A DNA stretch of 64,000 nucleotides from NCBI GenBank assembly GCA_965223435.1, contig CBDCWQ010000016.1:36226-100225 (forward strand), in the 5' to 3' direction. Origin of the DNA: CBDCWQ01 sp965223435 (GTDB lineage Bacteria; Myxococcota; Kuafuiibacteriia; Kuafuiibacteriales; Kuafuiibacteriaceae). The notes beneath the pieces were generated by a model. That model ran no database searches. It saw only the letters and a list, made by a program, of their open reading frames with translations, and had not been told where the DNA came from. The translations under genes and the position numbers were made by a program. Of this stretch, positions 9,346 to 17,482 are shown piece after piece. Position 1 is the stretch's first letter; the number at the start of each line of letters is the position of its first letter.

Positions 9346-12300
9346 TTAAGACCCGAGACAAATGTAAGAGATGTTCGGGCAGTTTCCGCCATCAATGCAT
9401 CTGGCGCGCGCCAAATCTGGTGCTGGGCTGATAATAGTAGCCGCTTCACACGAACCTACGCCCGTGCACTCGATCTCGCACGCCTGGTTCGGGGCACATG
9501 AGATGTAGCTCTCTTGGCATGAAGCTGCGCCCGTGCATTCGATGCTGCATGGCTGATTCTCGGGACAATGAACGACTTGGTCACGACAAGCTGCGCTTTC
9601 GCTGCACGCGATGCGACAAACGCCTCCGGCGCAGCCCCCGGTACATGTCGGGGGACAGGTTACGGGTGGAGCGTCAACCGGCGGTTTGCGTTCAATGCGA
9701 ACTGCGGGACAAATCTGTTGATTCACAGCACAGGAGAGTGGATGGACGCCGGAAAAGACAGCACCATGGTTGGAGATCAAGGTCGGTGGCGTCGAGGGGG
9801 GGGCGAGGTCCACTTCGTCGGGTTCTTTTGGCCAGCGCCCCTTGCCGCATTCAGAACCGCAGGACTGACCCTCTTCACAAACCAGAGCAACGTCGCGGCA
9901 CATAAGAGCCCCACAGAGAAGAGAGCAAGACATTCCCGCAGGGCAGGTAAACGACTTATCGAGGCACGCCGTTTCTGTGTCTTCTCTTGTACAGTTAATC
10001 ATGCAGAGATTATCGTGGCATCCGCCATTGCAAACGGGTGGACATCCACTCGTGGACAATGGAGATCTAGAATTTGTGGTCTCGGTGCCTATACATGATT
10101 TCTCGACGGCGCAGTGTGATGAGCCGGCGCAATCGACCAAGCCGGGCCAGTCGTTGTTGGAACACGTCGTCAAGCAGGCACCATTTCCGCAAACAAGCTT
10201 GGCCCCAGCGCTGGTGTCGGATGCAACCAACCTACACTCTTCCTCCGAGTCACAGACCAGCGTACTTCTAAAACAATCCTTGCATCGAAATTCGCAGGCC
10301 AGCCCAGAGGGGCATTGTACAACTTTGCCCTCGCACGCATCTCGAGCATCGCAGTCGATGGCACAAACGCCACCGCTGCACCCACCCGTGCACTGACTGG
10401 GACAAGCATCCGAGTCTTCGGGCGGCTGTGCACAACTGAGTTCAACCTCCGAGGCGTCTACAGGAGGAGTCACCGCATCGAATGGATCAAGGCATTCGAA
10501 GACGATGTCTGGGCAATTCGCCTCGTCCCCTCCATGGCGGCACCAAACAGTCGTCTTTTCCGCGTCAAACGCATAGACCTTGGAGTCCTGACACTTGTAT
10601 GGACCCGTGCAGTGAACCTCACACTCGGCATCGGGCGGGCATAGGATCTCAGCTGGACAGCCATTCGTTTCAGCACATAAAACGCGACACGGCATACCCT
10701 TGGGACATTCCAATCTCTCAACGGGAGGGAACGCGCCATACTTGCGGTCCAAGATGCAGACACCATCTTCGCAACCCCCGCTGCATGCTGGTGGACAGGA
10801 ACGAAAGGAAGATCCACCCCCCTCGTTTACGACCTCTGCAAAGAGACTGCACTCAGAAGCGATGTTGCAGTTGGAGGAATCAGCGCAGTCTATCTTGTCG
10901 GGAAAGCCATGCGGACACGTTGCGTGGCAAGGTCCTGAGCCACATATCAGTTTTTCTGCACCACAGTTGTCACAATTCAACTCACATGCCCGATTCGAAC
11001 CGCAAACCAGTGTACTATCCTCACAGGAGAATTGGCCAACACAGAGAAACTCGCAATCCATACCCTCGGGGCATACAAGCGTGTCGTCGCGACAGTCGTT
11101 TTCTCCGCAAAAAATGGTGCACTTGTTGTTTTCGCAACCTCCTGAACAAACATCCGGGCAAGCGCTGGCGGCACACCGGCCGTCATCGCATCCAAGTTCG
11201 CAAAATTCAGGACAGTTGTCTGGGCCGTATTCGGCAGGGACACAAGCCACAGCGCCCAGTCCTACACTTTTCTCTCTTGAATAACCTGAAACAATGCCTT
11301 CCCTTTCCGCTTGAACTCGGTAAGTTACTTCGCGGTCGCCAGAAAGGTCGACCGGGGCATGAAGCCATTCCGTGGCCGAACCATCTATGGAAGCGACACG
11401 CTCAAATTCTTCTGAGTCAGCAAAACGGCACTCAATGTGAATGGTTCTCAAAGCGTCGTGGCTCGAAAAATCTACCAAAACGCTTGATTCCTTCAGATCT
11501 CCTGAGGTTCTTGGGACGACTTGAAGAAGAAGTGGGGCAGACACTGGAATGTGCTCCTGGGAAACGACTTGACTATAGGGCCCTGGCACACCATTTCGCG
11601 TGACTCGCATGCGGTAGTAATAGATGCGGCCAGGCTCTAGGTCCTCGGAGTCTGTGTACGTAAAGCCCGAGCGTCCCTTAAGCTTCGGAACACGATAGGT
11701 CCAGTCGAAGGGGCCATCCGGTTGGCTCGCGAAAGCAGCCACTTGCCTAAACGGGCCTTCGGGGCTTGTCGCCTTCTCCACGTGGTGGAGCTCAACATCG
11801 GCCCACCAGACCGACCACCTGATTTCGATGCCTTGGCCCACTCCGTCTTTCACAGCCATTCGTGCCCAAGGGTTCTTGATTTCGCCATCGATACTTGCGG
11901 GAAGTTCCGGACCTCGATTCAGGCTTTCGGTTCCCTTGATGCTGGAGTAAGATGTGAGGGAACCGTTGCTTGTGGCCCGAACTCTGTAGTAGTAGGTCTG
12001 TCCAGGAGCCAATCCTTCAGTATCGAGAAAGTTTGGATGCGTGTACGACCCTTGTGGGGCGTCCGGAACTTCGGCAGGATAGTTTGCAATCTCAGTAAAT
12101 GGTCCGTCAGGAGAAATGGCTCGTTCGACATGGTAGCGTTGCGCATCACAACAAACGATTCCCCACGAAAGGCGAACTCCGTGCACCGTGCGGTCCGGAT
12201 TGACGTCTAGGTAAGCAGAGAACGAAAACGGACCTCCGTTCCCAAAAACAGCACTCACATCCGGAGCTTGAGCTTCATGCTTGGGTACCGAGCAAGCGAT

Positions 12301-12354
12301 ACCGATGAGCAACGGAGTTAGGATGACAGCCCCTCGCTTGGTAAAATTGAACAT
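9346..12354 (-). CDS. FN3 and Cys-rich repeat lipoprotein
   Basis: This is a 1002-residue exported lipoprotein. The N terminus MFNFTKRGAVILTPLLIGIAC has a lipobox with the Cys at residue 21. AAGGAGAG lies 7 bp before the ATG, which supports the start. Residues about 38-370 form three fibronectin type III-like domains (for example 'GQTYYYRVRATSNG' and 'GRIYYYRMRVTRNG'). From about 372 to the end the protein is Cys-rich. About six modules share the pattern C-P-x-x-C-x-G-G-C-x-x-x-x-C, alternating with C-P-x-G-x-x-C-x-x-x-C segments, and probably form many disulfides outside the cell. The RHS lipoprotein gene follows after 31 bp on the same strand, so the two are likely co-transcribed and may form one surface assembly. 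That partnership is inference. No catalytic motif is visible. Confidence 0.85.
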   Translation of the reverse strand: MFNFTKRGAVILTPLLIGIACSVPKHEAQAPDVSAVFGNGGPFSFSAYLDVNPDRTVHGVRLSWGIVCCDAQRYHVERAISPDGPFTEIANYPAEVPDAPQGSYTHPNFLDTEGLAPGQTYYYRVRATSNGSLTSYSSIKGTESLNRGPELPASIDGEIKNPWARMAVKDGVGQGIEIRWSVWWADVELHHVEKATSPEGPFRQVAAFASQPDGPFDWTYRVPKLKGRSGFTYTDSEDLEPGRIYYYRMRVTRNGVPGPYSQVVSQEHIPVSAPLLLQVVPRTSGDLKESSVLVDFSSHDALRTIHIECRFADSEEFERVASIDGSATEWLHAPVDLSGDREVTYRVQAEREGIVSGYSREKSVGLGAVACVPAEYGPDNCPEFCELGCDDGRCAASACPDVCSGGCENNKCTIFCGENDCRDDTLVCPEGMDCEFLCVGQFSCEDSTLVCGSNRACELNCDNCGAEKLICGSGPCHATCPHGFPDKIDCADSSNCNIASECSLFAEVVNEGGGSSFRSCPPACSGGCEDGVCILDRKYGAFPPVERLECPKGMPCRVLCAETNGCPAEILCPPDAECEVHCTGPYKCQDSKVYAFDAEKTTVWCRHGGDEANCPDIVFECLDPFDAVTPPVDASEVELSCAQPPEDSDACPSQCTGGCSGGVCAIDCDARDACEGKVVQCPSGLACEFRCKDCFRSTLVCDSEEECRLVASDTSAGAKLVCGNGACLTTCSNNDWPGLVDCAGSSHCAVEKSCIGTETTNSRSPLSTSGCPPVCNGGCHDNLCMINCTREDTETACLDKSFTCPAGMSCSLLCGALMCRDVALVCEEGQSCGSECGKGRWPKEPDEVDLAPPSTPPTLISNHGAVFSGVHPLSCAVNQQICPAVRIERKPPVDAPPVTCPPTCTGGCAGGVCRIACSESAACRDQVVHCPENQPCSIECTGAASCQESYISCAPNQACEIECTGVGSCEAATIISPAPDLARARCIDGGNCPNISYICLGS

Positions 12355-12997
12355 GGGTGAGCTCTCCTTTTTGTTCGGTTAAGAACTTTCAAAGATCGAC
12401 CTTAAGGGCCGAACCGCATACGCCATGCTCATTGCTCGATGAGGTGTTCGAATGCTTTCCACCTATGTAGCAAATCGTGTGCCACAGTGTGCTTGCATGC
12501 TTTCCAATGAGGAGAACGACAAACGGGTGTCTGACTGAAACGACACCGTGAACTACAAGTGCGCAATCCGATCGTGAGGGGCATGACGGAGCGCTTTGTG
12601 TACAGCCAAGCTCGTGCAGCAACCCATCCCGCTTCGGCTGTCAGACGCCCGGAACTGAAAGTGTTGTAGTCGCGCCATCGCGAATCAGCGGCTCCGCCCC
12701 CTCGTCCGGCTCAGACAGTGAAAAAGAGGCATCGAACCTAAAACTCATGACGGAACGGGGTGGCTTCTCACAAACAACGCGGCCCCCCTTTCGCAAGCTG
12801 AAGCGTCATTGGTGGTCTAACCGCAAACACGTGGGTCAAAACCCGCCCAGGCTGACCCTACCACTAGTCAACTTTCCCCGCGTCCGGCCCTCCCAGGGCG
12901 CCCCCCGGCCACGAGAAGCCCTGGCGCAGGCAGGGGTTCCACCCAAATTCCGTTGCCCTCTGAAGAGCAACCGGAATACAGATAGGGTGGAGTTCAG
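12355..12997. other. Divergent intergenic region
   Basis: The stretch separates the minus-strand lipoprotein operon from the plus-strand flavoprotein gene, so both promoters should lie here. I see no convincing protein-coding gene. It contains copy 2 of the 28-bp dispersed repeat at 12833-12860. Short frames such as 12389-12622 (minus) lack any recognisable features. Confidence 0.5.
12833..12860 (+). repeat. 28-bp dispersed repeat, copy 2
   Basis: It matches 1267-1294 at 27 of 28 positions. The GGGTCA and TGACCC ends can pair. It lies 137 bp upstream of the flavoprotein start, in non-coding DNA. Confidence 0.7.
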
Positions 12998-14185
12998 GTG
13001 AAGCCTGCATATTCAGTTGACACGGTCATCGTCGGTGCGGGGCCAGCGGGTCTTGCAGTCGCGGCCGGACTCCAGCAAGCGAAAATTCCGTTTACGCTTT
13101 TAGAGCAAGCCACTGAACTCGGCGCTTCGTGGAGGCAACACTACGATCGGCTTTGCCTCCATACCGACAAAACCCGGTCCCAATTGCCCGACTTTCCGTT
13201 CCCCGACGACTGTCCTCGGTACCCGTCCAAGACGCAGTTCATTCGGTACTTGGAGGCATACGCAGACCACTTTCACATTCGTCCCCGCTTCGGCCAACCG
13301 GTGAGACGGATTCGCAGCGTCGAAAGAGGCTGGGAGGTGGTGACGGAGAAGGGCTGCTATCGGGCCAAAACCCTGGTTCTGTCGACCGGGTACGCCCGCG
13401 TTCCCGTTCTTCCTGCGTGGCCTGGCCAAGACACCTACCAGGGCCCCATCATTCATAGTTCGCAATACAAAAACGGCGCAGAGTTTCAGGACCAAAAAGT
13501 CTTGGTGGTGGGCCTCGGCAACTCGGGGGCCGAAATCGCCCTGGATCTCGTCGAGCACGGTGCCTTTCCGGCGATTGCGGTCCGGGGGCCAGTCAACGCG
13601 CTTCCCCGAGAGCTTTTTGGACGACCCATCCTCGCCCACGCCGATTTTGCCACGAAACTACCGATGAAGCTTGCGGAGTCCTTGATGGCGCCTCTTTTGC
13701 GCTGGAAAGTTGGCGACCTGAAGAAGCTGGGGCTCAAGAAACTCCCCTACGGACCTCTCACGCAAATCCAAACGCGTGCACAGATTCCGCTCATCGACAC
13801 CGGCGTGCTCAAGAGTATTCGGGAAGGACGCATCGAAACGCGTTCCGAACCCGAGGGATTCGACGGCCTCGAGGTTCACTTCAAGGACCAACGCCCGGAG
13901 CGGTTTGAAGCGGTGGTTCTTGCCACAGGGTATCGACCCAAAGTGGGTGACTTCTTTGAAGACGCGGGCGAGTTCCTGGATCTCGCCGGGACACCGCACA
14001 CCCATGGGGCCGAGGTGGCTCCGGGGCTCTATTTTTGCGGATATCGGGTGTCACCCCGAGGCGCGCTGGGTGATATTGCCATGGACGCCAAAGCGATTTG
14101 TCGCGCGATCCAACGAAGCGCATCCGCCTCCTCCATCGAAAGCTCAGAGCCAGCCCCGGGCCAGCTGAGCGTTCGCACTTCGTAG
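12998..14185 (+). CDS. FMO-like NAD(P)/FAD-dependent oxidoreductase
   Basis: This 395-residue cytoplasmic flavoprotein resembles class B flavin monooxygenases and YUCCA-type enzymes, which use FAD and NADPH to oxygenate small molecules. An FAD-binding G-A-G-P-A-G lies at residues 13-18, the 'LGASWR' flavin-domain motif at 41-46, a G-x-I-I-H-S-x-x-Y segment at 149-157 corresponding to the FMO fingerprint, and an NADPH-binding G-L-G-N-S-G at 172-177. A late 'VVLATGYRP' motif is also typical. The length matches the short bacterial members. The start is GTG with GGGTGGAG upstream. It appears to be a single gene, about 200 bp ahead of the SPFH operon. The substrate cannot be told from sequence. 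Confidence 0.85.
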   Translation: MKPAYSVDTVIVGAGPAGLAVAAGLQQAKIPFTLLEQATELGASWRQHYDRLCLHTDKTRSQLPDFPFPDDCPRYPSKTQFIRYLEAYADHFHIRPRFGQPVRRIRSVERGWEVVTEKGCYRAKTLVLSTGYARVPVLPAWPGQDTYQGPIIHSSQYKNGAEFQDQKVLVVGLGNSGAEIALDLVEHGAFPAIAVRGPVNALPRELFGRPILAHADFATKLPMKLAESLMAPLLRWKVGDLKKLGLKKLPYGPLTQIQTRAQIPLIDTGVLKSIREGRIETRSEPEGFDGLEVHFKDQRPERFEAVVLATGYRPKVGDFFEDAGEFLDLAGTPHTHGAEVAPGLYFCGYRVSPRGALGDIAMDAKAICRAIQRSASASSIESSEPAPGQLSVRTS

Positions 14186-14282
14186 GGCCGGGCGTACACA
14201 AATGCATGGACAGCGGCCCATCGATTTGGTTGGCTGCTCAAGTCGCTAGGGAGAGACAGGAGTGAGCGGAAATACCGGGCAA

Positions 14283-14337
14283 GCGGGTTGACCCCGCTGA
14301 CAACCGCGTCAGACCGCCTCCGCTCCTCAGGTTTCTT
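14283..14337 (+). repeat. 55-bp dispersed repeat, copy A (upstream of SPFH operon)
   Basis: The stretch starts GCGGGTTGACCCCGC and contains CCGCGTCAG then GCCTCCGC. It aligns at roughly four positions in five with 63045-63099, which lies upstream of selA. Both copies sit in the leader region of a plus-strand gene and start with a GCGGGT/ACCCCGC inverted repeat. Confidence 0.55.
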
Positions 14338-14387
14338 TGGCTTCACTGGTGCGCTGACGCACGTCGGCGCGAGAAGGAGCATCCACG

Positions 14388-15542
14388 ATGGCTTGGAAAA
14401 TCGGATCGTTTCAAATCCCAAAAGTTCGCTTTCGTTTCAACTCCGCAGCCATACTGGTTGCCTTGTGTGTGCTCATTGTCATCGGCGAATTTTTCGCCGG
14501 AAGCAGCGGGTTTGTCGAAGTGGAGCCAGGCGAAGCCGCCGTCATCTACAACAACACCGGCCTCGGTATTTTCGGCGACCGCCAGCGAACCATCATCGAG
14601 CAGGGGGCGCTGACATTTTTGCCCGGGCTCCAGACCGTGAAGGTCGTCGAACGCCGCCCGCAAGTGTTTGTGATGTCCACCGAAGAAGTCGCCCGCTCAG
14701 CCGAATCGTCGGGACGCATCCCCGGAAACCTCGCCCGGTCGCTGACCGTAAGGGCGAACGACGGCTCAAACTTCTATTTTGATCGACTGGAGATTCACTA
14801 TCAAGTCATCGCCAGTGAAGCGGCCACGGTCATCGCAACCTCCGGACCCAACGACGCGTTCAAGCGGCATCTTTTGGCGGCCCACTCCCGAGAAATTCTT
14901 CGCAACGAGTTCGGGCGTTACGACTTTTTAGAAATCGCCAACCCCACCACCTATGGCGCCGCCACCACCGAAGCCAAAACCAGACTCAACGAACGCCTCC
15001 TCCCTTACGGCATCGAGATCACCCAAATTGTCACGCCCAAGCCCAAATTCGAAGACCGCGTGGAGCGCGCCATTGAAGACCGGCAAAACGCGGAACAAGA
15101 AGTCGAGGTTCAAGAAGAAAAGCGCCGCAAGCTCGAACTCGAAAAGGGCCTCAAGATTCAGAGCATCGCCCAATCTAAGAATGCCGAGTACCAGAGCCTC
15201 ATCGCCGAACTCGAGTCCCAAAAGAAAGCAGCCTCCAACAAACTCATTCAAGTCCAGCGAGATGCAGACAAATACTACATTGAGCACGTAGCCTCAGGAA
15301 GCGCCTATCGCGCTGAAAAGACCACCCGCGCCAAAGCCAACGAAGAAGCTTACCGAAAAGAGGCCCAAGGCCTGGTCGCCAAGATCACTGCGGTCGGCGC
15401 CGCGGGGCCTGATGTGCTCAATCGAGTCATCGCCGAAAAAGTGTTCCCCCAACTCAAAAACATCTCGGCGACGCCCCTCGTCAAACCAAGCTCCCCCATC
15501 GACATCCGTCACGTAGAATCGCGCGCCCGTTCATCGCAGTGA
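14388..15542 (+). CDS. SPFH/band-7 (prohibitin/HflK-type) membrane protein 1
   Basis: This 384-residue protein has a single N-terminal membrane helix (about residues 20-38, 'AAILVALCVLIVIGEFFAG') followed by an SPFH domain beginning 'GFVEVEPGEAAVIYNN' (about 42-235). A long Glu/Lys/Arg-rich coiled coil then covers about 215-325. GAAGGAGC lies 7 bp before the ATG, a strong ribosome binding site. SPFH proteins assemble into large membrane-bound cages or scaffolds that organise membrane domains or control proteases such as FtsH (family knowledge). A second SPFH gene follows after 58 bp and a membrane coiled-coil protein after that, so the three probably work as one complex. Which bacterial subfamily (HflK/C, flotillin, prohibitin) it belongs to is not clear from the sequence alone. 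Confidence 0.85.
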   Translation: MAWKIGSFQIPKVRFRFNSAAILVALCVLIVIGEFFAGSSGFVEVEPGEAAVIYNNTGLGIFGDRQRTIIEQGALTFLPGLQTVKVVERRPQVFVMSTEEVARSAESSGRIPGNLARSLTVRANDGSNFYFDRLEIHYQVIASEAATVIATSGPNDAFKRHLLAAHSREILRNEFGRYDFLEIANPTTYGAATTEAKTRLNERLLPYGIEITQIVTPKPKFEDRVERAIEDRQNAEQEVEVQEEKRRKLELEKGLKIQSIAQSKNAEYQSLIAELESQKKAASNKLIQVQRDADKYYIEHVASGSAYRAEKTTRAKANEEAYRKEAQGLVAKITAVGAAGPDVLNRVIAEKVFPQLKNISATPLVKPSSPIDIRHVESRARSSQ

Positions 15543-15600
15543 TCACCGGAGCAGACCCCGAAGCCTTTGAGCGTTCCCACCCAATCGAAAGTAGACTGCC

Positions 15601-16638
15601 ATGAAAAAGCTTATCAACATCCTATGTCTTGCGTTCTTGGTCTTGTGGTTTACGCCCAAGGTTTTCTTGGCGCGCATCGAACCGTGGGAAATTGGCGTAC
15701 GGCGTTCTTTGACGGGCGGCATCTCCGAAGAAGATTTTCACCTCGGATACCATTTCAGTCTCCCTCTCATTCACTCCTACTACCGGCTACCGAGAACCGT
15801 TCAGTACCTCAACTACAACGATAACCCGGGCGCAGAATCGAAATCGCTCGAGATTCGTACCAGCGGGAACAACGTCATCTTCGTCGACGTCACCGTCCCT
15901 TGGCGCATCAAGGACGATGGCGCCTGGCGAATCATCCGCGAGGGTTTCTTGGACACCTACCCTGCCAAGGTACAATCGACGGCTACGGGCATCCTTCGCG
16001 AGACGCTCGCTGCCATGAAGAGCCTCGACATCTACCAAACCGACAAAAGACAAGAAGCCACCGAATCGATCCTCCCGAAGCTCAACAAGGCTCTCGCTCA
16101 GTATCACATCGTGGCCGATCGCGTGGTCTTGCGGGCCATCCGTTTTAGGCCTGAATACGAGCAAAAACTCCAAGACAAACAATACTACGTGGTTCAAGGG
16201 CGCCTCGACGAAGCCCTGCGTAAAGAGTCCATTGCCGTCCAAGAAACGCAAACCTCAGAAAAGACCATCGAAAAAGAGATCAATCTCAAACGTGAGGAAT
16301 GGAACCAAAAAATCGAAGAACTCAAAACCAAGTATGAGCTCGAAATCGCAGCCATCGAAGCCCAAGCAGTGCAATACGACCGAAAAAAGAGGTCTGAAGC
16401 GGATGCCTTTTTCTCCAAAGCCAAAGCCGCGGGCGACCTCGCCGAAGCCAAAGCAGAAGCCCTAGGCGAGCGGCTCAAAGCACAAGCACTCGCATCGCGT
16501 GCCGGCCGAACCTTTTCCGCCATTACCGCCGCAGAGAATTTTAGCTTGGGTGACATTCAACTCAACTCCAATGACCCAACTTTTTTGATGCGCTTTGGCA
16601 GCATGAAAGCCTGGCGTAGATTCTTTTTAGGGGAATAA
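15601..16638 (+). CDS. SPFH/band-7 membrane protein 2
   Basis: This 345-residue protein has an N-terminal membrane helix (residues about 3-23) directly followed by an SPFH domain ('RIEPWEIGVRRSLTGGISEEDFHLGYHF...'). A coiled coil (about 200-270) comes next, then an Ala/Glu-rich stretch 'AEAKAEALGERLKAQALA' like that of flotillins. It differs clearly from the preceding SPFH protein, so the pair is more like the HflK/HflC hetero-pair than a recent duplication. The order (58 bp behind gene 1, 17 bp ahead of the small coiled-coil gene) indicates an operon. No FtsH gene is nearby, so a link to that protease is only a possibility. Confidence 0.85.
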   Translation: MKKLINILCLAFLVLWFTPKVFLARIEPWEIGVRRSLTGGISEEDFHLGYHFSLPLIHSYYRLPRTVQYLNYNDNPGAESKSLEIRTSGNNVIFVDVTVPWRIKDDGAWRIIREGFLDTYPAKVQSTATGILRETLAAMKSLDIYQTDKRQEATESILPKLNKALAQYHIVADRVVLRAIRFRPEYEQKLQDKQYYVVQGRLDEALRKESIAVQETQTSEKTIEKEINLKREEWNQKIEELKTKYELEIAAIEAQAVQYDRKKRSEADAFFSKAKAAGDLAEAKAEALGERLKAQALASRAGRTFSAITAAENFSLGDIQLNSNDPTFLMRFGSMKAWRRFFLGE

Positions 16639-16655
16639 CGAACTAAAGTCACACC

Positions 16656-17270
16656 ATGTTGTTTCGTCTTTTTCTCTTTGGGTTCTTGGCCAGCGTAGCC
16701 TACTCGCTTTTCTACGCGTGGCGAAAAAGGCAACAAACCCCCTCCCTCAAACGCACCGAGGGCACCCCCATCAGCCTGGAGTCCTCGACGCACCTCAAAA
16801 AGGCCGAAGCCCTCACGAGCAAGATCCTGACAGTCGCCATGGCCCACGACCGAAAGGCCCTAGAAGACCGCATCGCAGAAGTCACCGAAGAACTCCGTGG
16901 TCAACTCTCGGTCCGTGCACGCATTCTCGATGCCCTGAACGAGCTTGACCCCTCGGAGCTCGAGCACCAACTCCACACCGCGGAGTCGGAAGCCGCCACC
17001 GAGAAACTCAAGCGCCTCCGAGCCAAAAAGATGCACCGCACCCGACTCAACGAACGGGTCCAAGAGCTCGAGGGTGTCGCCGACCGCATCATCCTCGATC
17101 TCGAGAATCTTCACCTCGCACTTCTTGACGCCTCGTCCTCTCAAGCTAGGCTTTCCGACGCCCAACTCCAAGAACTTCTCTCCCCCCTTCGCCAAACCGG
17201 CCAAGAGCTCCGGCACCGTGCCACCGCCCAACAAGAGCTCCAAGACCTCCTCCGAGAAAACGGCCGCTGA
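16656..17270 (+). CDS. Small membrane-anchored coiled-coil protein of the SPFH operon
   Basis: This 204-residue protein has one N-terminal membrane helix (MLFRLFLFGFLASVAYSLFY), a basic stretch (WRKRQQ), and then an almost entirely alpha-helical, charged sequence with coiled-coil heptads over about residues 50-200 ('RVQELEGVADRIILDLENLHLALL'). I recognise no family. It starts 17 bp after the second SPFH gene, so it is almost certainly co-transcribed. Its topology (short anchor, long cytoplasmic or periplasmic coil) fits a linker or lid that interacts with the SPFH coiled coils. That role is inference. Confidence 0.75.
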   Translation: MLFRLFLFGFLASVAYSLFYAWRKRQQTPSLKRTEGTPISLESSTHLKKAEALTSKILTVAMAHDRKALEDRIAEVTEELRGQLSVRARILDALNELDPSELEHQLHTAESEAATEKLKRLRAKKMHRTRLNERVQELEGVADRIILDLENLHLALLDASSSQARLSDAQLQELLSPLRQTGQELRHRATAQQELQDLLRENGR

Positions 17271-17482
17271 GCAGCGCCAACCCCCTGTCGGTACAGACCG
17301 CCGGCAACAACGTCCCGAAACAAAGTGTGTCCACCTTGTATACCCAAGTCATTCTGAGTATTTCAGGGCGACAGCCAAAACTCGGTGTCGAGCCCATGGG
17401 CCGGCATGAGCCTTGCTTGTGAGAAACCATACCGATGAGACCCTTTGAACCGACAACCCAAACCAAGGCCACCTACACCCAT

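Noticed and set aside
12389..12622. 77-codon minus-strand frame
   Set aside because: No ribosome binding site, random composition and no motif.
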